Under the pieces are notes generated by a model. It was given only the letters and a program-made list of their open reading frames with translations. It ran no database searches and was not told the DNA's origin. A stretch of 64,000 bases of DNA from Ruminococcus albus AD2013. GTDB taxonomy: Bacteria; Bacillota; Clostridia; Oscillospirales; Ruminococcaceae. The translations under genes were made by a program, and so were the position numbers. Below are positions 16,573-25,136 of this stretch, one piece after another; positions within the stretch are counted from its first letter, which is position 1, and every line of letters begins with the position of its first letter. The stretch spans positions 2,976,001-3,040,000 of the forward strand of contig NZ_JAGS01000001.1 in NCBI RefSeq assembly GCF_000526775.1, read 5' to 3'.

Positions 16573-17094
16573 ATGTTTGAAAAGATATTGGGCACATCCG
16601 AGAAGGTCGGCGCGACCTCCTGTGCAGACAAAGAAGAATTACTCGAAATTGCGGCGGGCAACAGCTTTTTGGACGGACTGTTCACTTTTTTCAGGAAAGA
16701 GGACGTTAAAAAGTGGCAGAAAATATTCAGAGAAGTCTTTCCCGCACTGAAAGAGGAGCTTGCATTTTTCGGCTATGACTGGCTTGGCAGGCTTTATTTT
16801 GTGGATTCCGCTACAGACAATGTGAAAATGGTCGATGCTTTTGACTGCGAGTTCTATGCCACCGATATGCCTTTTGAATCCTTCCTTGATGATATCGTCG
16901 ATGACCCCGACGGCTTTCTTGCCGCAGAATTCTATGAAGAATGGGTCGATGAAAACGGCGATCCCGATTTGAAATACGGCAGCTGTATAGGCTATAAAGT
17001 ACCCTTGTTCCTTAACGGAGCGGAAAATATCGACAACCTTGATGTTACAGATCTTGAGGTTTACTGGACTATCACAGGGGATCTCTATAATTAA
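16573..17094 (+). CDS. DUF1851-like (T6SS immunity Tdi1 C-terminal type) protein
   Basis: A 173-residue acidic soluble protein. The pattern FGYDWLGRLYFVDS, a central LDDIVDDPDGFL segment and a C-terminal NLDVTDLEVYWTITGDLYN resemble the GAD-like/DUF1851 group. That group includes the C-terminal part of Tdi1-like immunity proteins but is also common as lone genes in Firmicutes. I do not see a toxin partner nearby, so an immunity role is unproven. It has its own ATG and a weak GGAGAG upstream, and ends before a strong terminator. Confidence 0.6.
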   Translation: MFEKILGTSEKVGATSCADKEELLEIAAGNSFLDGLFTFFRKEDVKKWQKIFREVFPALKEELAFFGYDWLGRLYFVDSATDNVKMVDAFDCEFYATDMPFESFLDDIVDDPDGFLAAEFYEEWVDENGDPDLKYGSCIGYKVPLFLNGAENIDNLDVTDLEVYWTITGDLYN

Positions 17095-17153
17095 CAGCCC
17101 CTGCAGGATCAGGATATAGCAAACGAAATTGAATTTGGGATATAATTTTAAAC

Positions 17154-17183
17154 AAGGCGGATAGAGTCATCTATCCGCCTTTT
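17154..17183 (+). terminator. Terminator after the DUF1851-like gene
   Basis: AAGGCGGATAG and CTATCCGCCTT form a perfect stem with a 6-base loop, followed by TTTT. Confidence 0.9.
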
Positions 17184-17234
17184 GTATAGCGCGGAGAAAT
17201 CGGGGGATAATGATACTAAATTTCAATAATATAC

Positions 17235-17263
17235 TTGCAAAAATTGCGGAAATATGGTATGAT
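17235..17263 (+). promoter_or_regulatory. Promoter of the SGNH-DUF4358-MBOAT operon
   Basis: TTGCAA (17235-17240), 17-base spacer, TATGAT (17258-17263) with TGG immediately before. Confidence 0.8.
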
Positions 17264-17297
17264 ATACTTATCTAGTTGTGTTTAGAGGAAATGAAAG

Positions 17298-18179
17298 ATG
17301 GAAAGTAATTCGGTTATCAGAAAAAGGCGCGTAAAAGCGCAGCAGAATATGGTCACAGCCCTGTGTCTTGGGTGTATGCTGTTTACTGTGTGCTGGTCGG
17401 TGTTTGCAGCCGTGAAAGAAGCACACAAACCCGCCGTTGACACCAAGGCTGAAAAAACTGCGCCTAAAATTGAAATAACCTCGCATGAAGCGAAACCGGA
17501 GGAAACGGACTCCTCAGAAGCCGAGCCCGAAAGCTCTGTTACAGAGGAAACAAGTTCCAATGCGCCCGATATTTCAGATGGCGAACACCCATATGCTGTA
17601 GCAAAAGATACAGCCGATGACCTCGGTGATGCAGTGTTTATCGGTGACAGCCGTACAGTCGGCATGATGAACAGCACCGATAAGCCCCAGGCGACTTTCC
17701 TGTGCGCAGTCGGTTTGAATATCGATACCGTACTGACCTCTGCCGAGATAGCACAGGGCGACGGTTCGGTGGGTACTCTCCAGCAAGCGTTAAGCACCCG
17801 TCAGTTCGGCAGAGTTTTCATAAGCTTTGGCACCAACGAGATGGGCTGGCCTTATGTCGATACCTTTGAGGAACACTATACCGAGATGGTAAAGACTATC
17901 CAAAGCTATCAGCCCAATGCGGAGATATACCTGATAGGTATACTTCCTCTTGCAGAATCCCAGGATCAGGACGGCGATGCCGTAAATAACGAGAACGCCC
18001 GCACATTCACCGCTTCGATAGAAAAAGTGGCAGGCGAACTGGGTCTGCATTATCTGGACTGCTCTCCTGCGGTTGCGGATGAAAACGGCTACCTCCCCGA
18101 GGAAGCTTCTCCCGACGGTATACACATGACCGCCGACTATTGCCTGTACTGGCAGAATTTCATAATAGACAATACCTGA
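17298..18179 (+). CDS. Membrane-anchored SGNH/GDSL hydrolase
   Basis: A 293-residue protein with a basic N-terminus, one membrane helix (about 18-36), a Glu/Ser/Thr-rich linker and an extracellular SGNH esterase domain. Catalytic blocks are VFIGDSRTVGMM (Ser), SFGTNEMGW (Asn) and DGIHMT (Asp/His). Such enzymes transfer or remove acyl groups on surface glycans. It is the first gene of an operon with a DUF4358 lipoprotein and an MBOAT acyltransferase, a recurring arrangement in Clostridia. O-acylation of a wall polymer is therefore likely. Confidence 0.9.
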   Translation: MESNSVIRKRRVKAQQNMVTALCLGCMLFTVCWSVFAAVKEAHKPAVDTKAEKTAPKIEITSHEAKPEETDSSEAEPESSVTEETSSNAPDISDGEHPYAVAKDTADDLGDAVFIGDSRTVGMMNSTDKPQATFLCAVGLNIDTVLTSAEIAQGDGSVGTLQQALSTRQFGRVFISFGTNEMGWPYVDTFEEHYTEMVKTIQSYQPNAEIYLIGILPLAESQDQDGDAVNNENARTFTASIEKVAGELGLHYLDCSPAVADENGYLPEEASPDGIHMTADYCLYWQNFIIDNT

Positions 18180-18217
18180 TGGTATGAATATAAGATTAAA
18201 AGGATAAGGTGAGTAAA

Positions 18218-18718
18218 ATGAATATCAAAAAAACAGTATGTATCATTCTTGCAGCTATGACAGTTACCTGCGCCTGCGCTTCCTGCGGCAAAAAGGAAGA
18301 CAGCGATAAGGGCGGAGATAAAGCGAAGACAGAAACTGTCGAGAACATAGATGTTAAAGCTATAGCAGATCAGCTGAAGAGCGATATCTCCTATGAGGAC
18401 AGCCTCATCGAATTTGATGCAGATAAGATCGAAAAGATAATGGGCGTTTCACCCGATGCTTACAAGTCTGCAAAGGTATATGCAAGCTCAACAGGTGCTA
18501 CCCCCGAGGAGATCGCCTGCTTTGAAGCAAACAAGGATATGACTGAAGCCATCGAGGGAAGCCTTACTATAAGACTTGCTAACCAGAAGTCAACCTTCAC
18601 CGATTATAAGCCCGAGCAGGCACCCAAGCTTGACGACGCTGTGCTTATCGTAAAGGGCGATTATGTATTCTACTGCGTATCAGGCGACAGCGCAAAGGCT
18701 AAGGAGATAATCGGTTAA
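18218..18718 (+). CDS. DUF4358 lipoprotein
   Basis: About 166 residues with a signal peptide and a lipobox-like Cys in TCACASCGKK. The mature part has the DUF4358 layout: VKAIADQLKSDISY, then SSTGATPEEIACFEA, and FTDYKPEQAPKLDDAVLIVK. The function of the family is unknown, but its members often sit beside MBOAT and SGNH genes, as here. The longest frame starts at GTG 18209. The ATG at 18218 has AAGGTGAG properly spaced and is preferred. The stop overlaps the MBOAT start (TAATG). Confidence 0.82.
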   Translation: MNIKKTVCIILAAMTVTCACASCGKKEDSDKGGDKAKTETVENIDVKAIADQLKSDISYEDSLIEFDADKIEKIMGVSPDAYKSAKVYASSTGATPEEIACFEANKDMTEAIEGSLTIRLANQKSTFTDYKPEQAPKLDDAVLIVKGDYVFYCVSGDSAKAKEIIG

Positions 18719-20163
18719 TGCTTTTTTCAAGTACGACCTTCCTTTTTGGCTTTCTGCCCGCAGTACTGCTGATGTATTTTCTCATGCCTGTACTGTTCAG
18801 AAAGCACTCAAGAACAGCCCAGAATGCTGTGCTGTTCCTGTTCAGCCTCGTGTTCTATGCATGGGGCGAACCGATATACATATTTCTTATGTGTCTGTCC
18901 ATAACAGTCGCATACTTCACGGGCATATTTGCGGATAAGACCCGCCTGCCCGAAAATAAAAAGGACAGTAAAGGTCCTTTTGCCGCGATGATGACAGCGG
19001 TGGTCTGGAATCTGGGACTGCTGCTGTTTTTCAAGTATACGGATTTCTTTATCAACACGATAAATTCCGCCGCTGGCACACAGATAAAGCCCACAGGGCT
19101 GGCATTGCCTATAGGCATAAGCTTTTACAGTTTCCAGACCCTGTCCTATGTTATCGACGTATATAAGGGCAACGTTAAGTGCCAGAAGAATATACTCCAT
19201 CTTGGCACTTACGTGGCACTGTTTCCCCAGCTTATAGCGGGACCTATTGTCAGATACATAGATGTCGCCGAACAGCTGGTACACAGAGATGAAAGCATCG
19301 AAAAGTTCGCGGAGGGCGTAAAACGCTTCTGTGTGGGACTTGGCAAAAAAGTCATAATAGCCAATGCAGTGGGTGAGCTTTTTGACAGTATATCCCATTC
19401 GCCACAGAACGAACTGAGTGTGGCTGCAAGCTGGATAGGCATAATCGCTTATACCTTCCAGATATACTTCGATTTCTCGGGCTATTCCGATATGGCGATA
19501 GGTCTAGGCAAGATGTTCGGGTTTGATTTCCTTGAAAACTTCAATTACCCATATATATCCGATTCCATCACCGAATTCTGGCGCAGATGGCATATCTCAC
19601 TTTCAAGCTGGTTCAGGGATTACGTCTATATCCCACTGGGCGGAAACCGCAAGGGCAAGGCAAGACAGTGCGTCAATATCATGGTGGTATGGTTCCTGAC
19701 AGGCTTCTGGCACGGTGCTAACTGGAATTTCATGATGTGGGGCGTATACTTCGGCGTGATACTCCTGCTGGAGAAAAACTTCCTGCTGAAACTTCTGAAA
19801 AAATCACCAAAGATAGTACAGCATATCTATGCACTTCTGCTGATAGTAATTGGCTGGGGCATATTCGCATATGAAGATACCACGGCACTTTTGCAGAACC
19901 TTAAAAATATGTTCGGCTTTGGCGGACTTCCCTTCTGGAACCACATGACATCTTTCCGCCTTTCACAGAATGCTCTGCTGTTCATACTGGCGGTAGTATG
20001 CTCTACTCCGCTTATCAAAAAAGCAGGCGGATTCCTTGCAAAGCGCAAGCCTGTCCTCTACGAAACGGTCATTGTCCCCGCAGAATGTATCCTGCTGTTC
20101 ACAGTATCGGTAGCGTACCTTGCAGGCAATTCCTTCAACCCGTTTTTGTATTTCAGGTTCTAG
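18718..20163 (+). CDS. MBOAT-family membrane O-acyltransferase (AlgI/DltB-like)
   Basis: A 481-residue polytopic membrane protein with about 10-12 helices. It carries the MBOAT signature including FWRRWHISLSSWFRDYVYIP, LGGNRKG and LTGFWHGANWNF with the catalytic His. It passes acyl groups across the membrane to the partner SGNH enzyme, as AlgI does for alginate and DltB for teichoic acid. It starts inside the stop of the DUF4358 gene. The acceptor polymer cannot be told from sequence. Confidence 0.93.
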   Translation: MLFSSTTFLFGFLPAVLLMYFLMPVLFRKHSRTAQNAVLFLFSLVFYAWGEPIYIFLMCLSITVAYFTGIFADKTRLPENKKDSKGPFAAMMTAVVWNLGLLLFFKYTDFFINTINSAAGTQIKPTGLALPIGISFYSFQTLSYVIDVYKGNVKCQKNILHLGTYVALFPQLIAGPIVRYIDVAEQLVHRDESIEKFAEGVKRFCVGLGKKVIIANAVGELFDSISHSPQNELSVAASWIGIIAYTFQIYFDFSGYSDMAIGLGKMFGFDFLENFNYPYISDSITEFWRRWHISLSSWFRDYVYIPLGGNRKGKARQCVNIMVVWFLTGFWHGANWNFMMWGVYFGVILLLEKNFLLKLLKKSPKIVQHIYALLLIVIGWGIFAYEDTTALLQNLKNMFGFGGLPFWNHMTSFRLSQNALLFILAVVCSTPLIKKAGGFLAKRKPVLYETVIVPAECILLFTVSVAYLAGNSFNPFLYFRF

Positions 20164-20231
20164 GAGGACTCGCTTTGACGGTGATATATCAAAAATACGC
20201 CGACAAATGTAATTTCTGACGGAGGTACACC

Positions 20232-20603
20232 ATGAAAAAATGGTATAACGAGGAATACGAATTCACAGTTAAAGTATTGGGATTTCTCCGGGGAAACAAG
20301 ACCGAAAGATACTGCCGCAACGGCGAAGAGCCCGGCGATATATATACCTGCACTTACGGCTGTCCCGTAAACAAGGACGGTCAGGGTATATGCTCCAAAA
20401 CAATGATGATGCTGTACCCGCTGATGGAAGCTGTCCGCAGCGGCGGAGACCTTGAAAACCTTGGCGGTGACAGCAAGTATACAAAAACAGTAGTCTGTCC
20501 TGACGGCTGTGTCATGTTCAGACTGACAGCAAAGCCTTTGGGCAACCCTAACTTCCATAAAGGAAAGTTCTGGGATTACCCCGATGAAACAGAGGAACAC
20601 TAA
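20232..20603 (+). CDS. TIGR04076-family cysteine-rich protein
   Basis: A 123-residue soluble protein beginning MKKWYNEEYEFTVKVL. It has Cys-containing blocks CRNGEEPGDIYTCTYGCP and GICSKTMMMLYPLMEAVRSG, followed by GGDLENLGGD and VVCPDGCVMFRLTAKPL. This pattern fits the TIGR04076 family of unknown function, common in anaerobes. The spaced cysteines suggest a metal or redox site, but nothing more can be said. GGAGG precedes the ATG. The stop overlaps the next start (TAATG). Confidence 0.75.
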   Translation: MKKWYNEEYEFTVKVLGFLRGNKTERYCRNGEEPGDIYTCTYGCPVNKDGQGICSKTMMMLYPLMEAVRSGGDLENLGGDSKYTKTVVCPDGCVMFRLTAKPLGNPNFHKGKFWDYPDETEEH

Positions 20604-20968
20604 TGAATCACGAATTACTGAATCTGCTGGGTTCACTGGCATTAAAATGCGGCATCATAATGGTGCTGATAGTGCTGGCTTGTCTGGTAACGCCGAGAAT
20701 GGCAAAATGGATACAGAATAAAAATCCTCAGCTGGCAGACAAGATCGAACGCAAGGGTCTTGCCACGCCCGAAAGGGTGGAGAATACTGCCACGGGACAT
20801 TCTCCCCAGGAAAACTACGAAGTTCACAGCGCCTTTGAAGCTTCAAAGGACGAGGGCTTCGACCCGAATTACAAGATATATAATCAGGATATCTACGCTT
20901 TCAATTTCGGTAAGAAAAAGAAGAAGGCGGAAGACAAGCAGGAAGTTCAGAGCGATGAAAATGAATGA
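20603..20968 (+). CDS. Small single-helix membrane protein, unknown
   Basis: A 121-residue protein with one membrane helix at about 8-30 (LGSLALKCGIIMVLIVLACL) and a cytoplasm-type charged tail rich in Lys/Glu, including a KKKKKAEDK run. Not recognised. It is coupled to the TIGR04076 gene by TAATG and to the next gene by a 14-base overlap. Confidence 0.65.
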   Translation: MNHELLNLLGSLALKCGIIMVLIVLACLVTPRMAKWIQNKNPQLADKIERKGLATPERVENTATGHSPQENYEVHSAFEASKDEGFDPNYKIYNQDIYAFNFGKKKKKAEDKQEVQSDENE

Positions 20969-21842
20969 GAAAGCTTTGGCAGATATTTTTGAGAAGATCA
21001 AAGCGTCAGAGGGCTTAGACGTTGGCACGCTGTCACTGGCATGGCTGATAGTCTGCGGTGACAAAAATGCGATACTTATCGACAGCCGCGATGAGGTAAA
21101 GCTGTCCGACCTGAACGGCAGGCTGTGTTTCAGGTATAGCAGTGATGATCCTGATGATGAAAGCTATTTTGAAGCGATAGACTTCTTTGAAAATAGTTTC
21201 AGCGGCAGCGTAGAAGATACCATCACTCTCGACAGTCAGCAGACAGATAAGCTTATCGCTGAAAATATCAGAGAGCTGAATTCACTGCATGATGGTAAAA
21301 TGGATATCCGATACGTTTGCAGCATTTTCAAGCTGAACAAACTGTTTGGCATACCATCGGAGGATATACAGGATTCATTCTATATGCGGTTCGGAGCGGT
21401 GGGTGAAAGCGGCAGGACGTTGCTGTACCACGATATCGAATATCTGCAAAATGATGTTGGCGAATACGAGTGCATCGATGACTTCACCCTGAATGCGGAT
21501 ACGCATATCGACAAGGATACAGTCAGGGTCATTAAGATCAGCAAACAGGCGCTGACGGAATTCATCTACGAGAACTTTGTTGCGGGTCAGGAAAAATATC
21601 TTGATGTAAAAGCAACAGAGGTATCGGACTATTTTGAATTAGATCCCGAAACAGGGGAGTTCATCTTCTGTGCGGTAAAGTTAGAGGACGATGACGGAAA
21701 TTTCCTGACCTTGCCCGAGAATATCGATCTTAAAAAGGTCATGAAGAATATCCCCGACACCGCGGAAAGCGTGTTTGGACCATCGGGAAAGATATACAGG
21801 GACTATACAAAGTCCGAGCTGAAAAAACTTTTGGAAAAATAA
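20955..21842 (+). CDS. Acidic protein of unknown function
   Basis: About 295 residues, starting MKMNEKALADIFEKIK. A longer frame upstream to 20760 runs over the preceding gene in another frame and is not credible. The ATG at 20955 (or 20961) overlaps the end of that gene. The protein is soluble and Asp/Glu-rich with no motif I recognise. Overlap with its neighbour suggests co-translation in the TIGR04076 group. No terminator is visible before proS, so read-through into proS is possible. Confidence 0.65.
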   Translation: MKMNEKALADIFEKIKASEGLDVGTLSLAWLIVCGDKNAILIDSRDEVKLSDLNGRLCFRYSSDDPDDESYFEAIDFFENSFSGSVEDTITLDSQQTDKLIAENIRELNSLHDGKMDIRYVCSIFKLNKLFGIPSEDIQDSFYMRFGAVGESGRTLLYHDIEYLQNDVGEYECIDDFTLNADTHIDKDTVRVIKISKQALTEFIYENFVAGQEKYLDVKATEVSDYFELDPETGEFIFCAVKLEDDDGNFLTLPENIDLKKVMKNIPDTAESVFGPSGKIYRDYTKSELKKLLEK

Positions 21843-21896
21843 GTAAACAGTGGCGGAATGATATCGCCGTACATATAATTAGGAGTTGAAAAAAAT

Positions 21897-23339
21897 ATGG
21901 CAAAGAATAAGAAAATGGTCGATGCGATAACCTCAATGGATGAGGATTTCGCAAAGTGGTATACCGATATCTGCACTAAAGCAGAACTCATAGCGTATAC
22001 AAGCGTAAAGGGCTGTATGGTAATAAGACCCTATGGCTACGCTATCTGGGAGAACATACAGAAGATACTCGATACCCGTTTCAAGGCACTGGGTCACGAG
22101 AATGTTTGTATGCCTATGTTTATCCCCGAGAGCCTTCTCCAGAAGGAAAAGGATCACGTTGAGGGCTTTGCTCCCGAAGTTGCATGGGTAACTCACGGCG
22201 GAAGCGAAAAGCTTGAAGACAGACTCTGCGTAAGACCTACTTCCGAGACTCTGTTCTGCGAGCACTATGCTAATATCGTACACAGCTACCGCGACCTGCC
22301 CAAGCTGTATAACCAGTGGGTAAGCGTTGTAAGATGGGAAAAGACTACCCGTCCTTTCCTTCGTTCCAGAGAATTCCTGTGGCAGGAGGGTCATACTATC
22401 CATGAAACTCCCGAGGAGGCTATCGAAGAAACAGAGCGTATGCTCAATGTCTATGCTGACTTCTGTGAGAAGGATCTGGCTATGCCCGTAGTTAAGGGCA
22501 GAAAGACCGACAGTGATAAGTTCGCAGGCGCTGAGGCTACCTATGCTATCGAGGCACTTATGCACGATGGTAAGGCACTTCAGGCAGGTACTTCCCACTA
22601 TTTCGGCGACGGCTTTGCCAAGGCTTTCGGTATCCAGTTCACAGGCAGAGATAACAAGCTTGCATTCCCCCACCAGACATCATGGGGCGTTACTACCCGT
22701 CTTATCGGCGCTATCATCATGACTCACGGCGATGACAACGGTCTTGTACTGCCTCCCGCAGTAGCACCTATACAGGCAGTTATCGTTCCTGTACAGCAGT
22801 TCAAGGAAGGCGTGCTTGAAAAGGCAAACGAGGTATATGAGCAGCTGAAAGCAGCAGGTATCCGCGTTAAGCTCGATGACAGCGATCAGTCTCCCGGATG
22901 GAAGTTTGCTGAGTACGAGATGAAGGGTGTGCCTGTTCGTATCGAACTGGGACCCAAGGATATCGAGAACGGTCAGTGCGTAATAGTTACAAGACACGAC
23001 AGAGAAAAGACCTTCACACCTCTCACCGAGCTTGTTGAGACAGTAAACGCTAAGCTTGAAGCAGTACGCGAGGGAATATTCCAGAAGGCTCTCGAGAACC
23101 GCGAAAGACGTACCTACGCTTGCAAGAACACCGATGAGATCATCAAGGCTCTTGAAGAGAACGGTGACGGCTTTGTAAAGGCAATGTGGTGCGGCGAAGA
23201 AGAGTGCGAGGATAAGGTAAAGGAACTGACTGGCGTTGGTTCAAGATGTATTCCCTTCGAGCAGGATAATATCAGCGACGTTTGCGTATGCTGCGGCAAG
23301 CCTGCAAAGAAAATGGTACTCTGGGGCAAGGCATATTGA
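21897..23339 (+). CDS. proS: Proline--tRNA ligase, short archaeal/eukaryotic-like type
   Basis: A 480-residue class II aminoacyl-tRNA synthetase of the ProRS form without the bacterial editing insertion. Visible are GCMVIRPYGYAIWENIQ (motif 1 region), RLCVRPTSETLF (motif 2 region), GTSHYFGDGFAKAFGIQF and the anticodon-binding part. The C-terminus has a CxxC-like VCVCCGKPAKK zinc site and ends in Tyr, as in this group. The ATG follows TAGGAG. The 54-base gap upstream is too short for a T-box leader. Confidence 0.96.
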   Translation: MAKNKKMVDAITSMDEDFAKWYTDICTKAELIAYTSVKGCMVIRPYGYAIWENIQKILDTRFKALGHENVCMPMFIPESLLQKEKDHVEGFAPEVAWVTHGGSEKLEDRLCVRPTSETLFCEHYANIVHSYRDLPKLYNQWVSVVRWEKTTRPFLRSREFLWQEGHTIHETPEEAIEETERMLNVYADFCEKDLAMPVVKGRKTDSDKFAGAEATYAIEALMHDGKALQAGTSHYFGDGFAKAFGIQFTGRDNKLAFPHQTSWGVTTRLIGAIIMTHGDDNGLVLPPAVAPIQAVIVPVQQFKEGVLEKANEVYEQLKAAGIRVKLDDSDQSPGWKFAEYEMKGVPVRIELGPKDIENGQCVIVTRHDREKTFTPLTELVETVNAKLEAVREGIFQKALENRERRTYACKNTDEIIKALEENGDGFVKAMWCGEEECEDKVKELTGVGSRCIPFEQDNISDVCVCCGKPAKKMVLWGKAY

Positions 23340-23357
23340 TCTTACAGATAAATCCAA

Positions 23358-23386
23358 AGAGGACAGCGATCGGCTGTCCTCTTTTT
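23358..23386 (+). terminator. Terminator of proS
   Basis: AGAGGACAGC and GCTGTCCTCT form a perfect 10-bp stem with a 5-base loop, followed by TTTTT. Confidence 0.92.
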
Positions 23387-23412
23387 GCGTATGTTCGTGT
23401 GATATGGCAATA

Positions 23413-23444
23413 CAAAAGCGGTGGGTACATGAGTACTCACCGCT
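23413..23444 (-). terminator. Terminator of gpmI
   Basis: On the minus strand AGCGGTGAGTAC and GTACCCACCGCT pair with one mismatch and are followed by TTTT. It faces the proS terminator. Confidence 0.85.
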
Positions 23445-23456
23445 CAATATTTAATA

Positions 23457-25031
23457 TCAGATCATTGAATCTTCCCAGCAAGCAGGAGCTTCGATACCGA
23501 ATATCTTCAGTACAGTAGGTGCTACGTTAGCAAGACCATACTTCTCGCTGTCAGCGTCCTTGATCTCGTACTTGTCCTTGCTTACGATGTAGAAAGGAAC
23601 TCTGTTCAGGGAGTGAGCAGTTCTTACATTGATCTCACCCTTCTTGTTCTTCTCCAGCATCTCGTCAGCGTTGCCGTGGTCAGCTGTGATGAGTACAGTA
23701 TAACCGTATTCCTCAGCAACCTTCAGCAGTCTTGTCAGACCCAGATCAACAGACTCAACACCGATGATGGTAGCGTCCATAGAACCTGTGTGGCCAACCA
23801 TGTCACCGTTAGGGAAGTTGCATCTGATGAAGTCATACTTTTCAGACTTGATAGCCTCGATCAGATCATCGGTGATCTCAGCGGACTTCATCCAGGGTCT
23901 CTGGTCAAAGGAAACCTTATCGGAAGGTATCTCTTTCCAAACTTCGGAAGCGAACTTTTCACTTCTGTTGCCGTTCCAGAAATATGTAACGTGACCGTAC
24001 TTCTGTGTCTCGGATACAGCGTAGGACTTCAGACCTGCCTTCTCCAGAACCTCACTCATAGTATCCTTGATCTCGGGAGGATTTACAAGGTACTTGTTAG
24101 GAATGTGGAGATCGCCGTCGTATTCCAGCATACCTGCGTAGATAACATCGGGCTTAGCGCCTCTGTCGAAGTATGTGAACTCATCGCCGCCGTCGAATGC
24201 CATAGAAAGCTCGATAGCTCTGTCGCCGCGGAAGTTGAAGAGTACAACGCTGTCGCCGTCAACTATCTTGCCGACAGGAGCGCCGTTTTCAGCGATAACG
24301 AATGCAGGAAGATCCTGGTCGATAGCGCCTGTCTCGTTTCTGAGAGTCTCAACAGCTTCAAGAGCGTTTGCAAACTGTCTGCCCTCGCCCTTTACGTGAG
24401 TTTCCCAGCCGAGCTTTACCATATCCCAGTCAGCCTGATATCTGTCCATGGTAACTTTCATTCTTCCGCCGCCGGAAGCAATCTTAGCATCGAATGTTGC
24501 GTCATTCAGTTCAGCCATGCACTTCTCCAGATCCTCGATGTAGATGGGAGCGCTTGTTGCGGGAACATCTCTGCCGTCAAGAAGTACGTGTACTCTTACC
24601 TTAGCAGCGCCCTGCTCCTTAGCCTTAGCGATCATCTTCTTCAGGTGAGAGATGTTGGAATGAACGTTACCGTCGGAAAGCAGACCGATGAAGTGAAGAG
24701 TGCTGCTCTTAGCCTTAACGTTGTTTACCAGTTCGTTCCAAGTCTCGGAAGCGAACATCTTGCCGCTCTCGATGGACTCGTTAACGAGCTTAGCACCCTG
24801 AGAATAGATCTGACCGCAGCCAAGTGCGTTGTGACCAACCTCGGAGTTACCCATATCGTCATCGGTAGGCAGACCAACTGCGCTTCCGTGAGCTTTCAGG
24901 GTGGTGTAAGGACATTCTTTTTTCAGTCTGTCCAGTGTAGGTGTGTTAGCCTCGGTAACAGCGTCACCGAGATGTGTAACGGAAATACCGATACCGTCCA
25001 TTACAACGAGGATTACTTTTTTGTTAGACAT
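23457..25031 (-). CDS. gpmI: Cofactor-independent phosphoglycerate mutase
   Basis: A 524-residue metalloenzyme of the alkaline-phosphatase superfamily that converts 3-phosphoglycerate to 2-phosphoglycerate in glycolysis. Visible are VVMDGIGI with the first metal Asp, the catalytic serine in DDDMGNSEVGHNALG, the phosphate-binding HVLLDGRDVPATSA and the metal sites VLITADHGNADEM. The ATG follows AAAGGAC. It is the last of a minus-strand set tpiA, small membrane gene, gpmA, gpmI. Confidence 0.97.
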   Translation of the reverse strand: MSNKKVILVVMDGIGISVTHLGDAVTEANTPTLDRLKKECPYTTLKAHGSAVGLPTDDDMGNSEVGHNALGCGQIYSQGAKLVNESIESGKMFASETWNELVNNVKAKSSTLHFIGLLSDGNVHSNISHLKKMIAKAKEQGAAKVRVHVLLDGRDVPATSAPIYIEDLEKCMAELNDATFDAKIASGGGRMKVTMDRYQADWDMVKLGWETHVKGEGRQFANALEAVETLRNETGAIDQDLPAFVIAENGAPVGKIVDGDSVVLFNFRGDRAIELSMAFDGGDEFTYFDRGAKPDVIYAGMLEYDGDLHIPNKYLVNPPEIKDTMSEVLEKAGLKSYAVSETQKYGHVTYFWNGNRSEKFASEVWKEIPSDKVSFDQRPWMKSAEITDDLIEAIKSEKYDFIRCNFPNGDMVGHTGSMDATIIGVESVDLGLTRLLKVAEEYGYTVLITADHGNADEMLEKNKKGEINVRTAHSLNRVPFYIVSKDKYEIKDADSEKYGLANVAPTVLKIFGIEAPACWEDSMI

Positions 25032-25069
25032 ATTTTAAGTCCTTTCTGTATATATTACCGAATCGTCTG

Positions 25070-25136
25070 CCAAGCGCCCCCGCCGCAGCGGGGGACCCGA
25101 CAGCTCTTCGGCTTTGAAATTTCAGCCGAAACTGTT
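25070..25136. other. GC-rich hairpins between gpmI and gpmA
   Basis: Two stem-loops: CCCCCGC/GCGGGGG at about 25076-25094, and TTCGGCT/AGCCGAA at about 25107-25130. They follow the gpmA stop on the minus strand. No T-run follows, so this may be a processing or attenuation structure rather than a full terminator. Confidence 0.55.

Noticed and set aside
16573..17094. Toxin-immunity pair
   Set aside because: Only the immunity-like DUF1851-type gene is present; no toxin domain is encoded beside it.
20760..20954. N-terminal extension of the 295-residue acidic protein
   Set aside because: This part lies over another gene in a different frame, is Arg-rich and unlike the rest, and lacks a ribosome site.
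21843..21896. T-box riboswitch before proS
   Set aside because: The gap is only 54 bases and lacks a T-box sequence or antiterminator.
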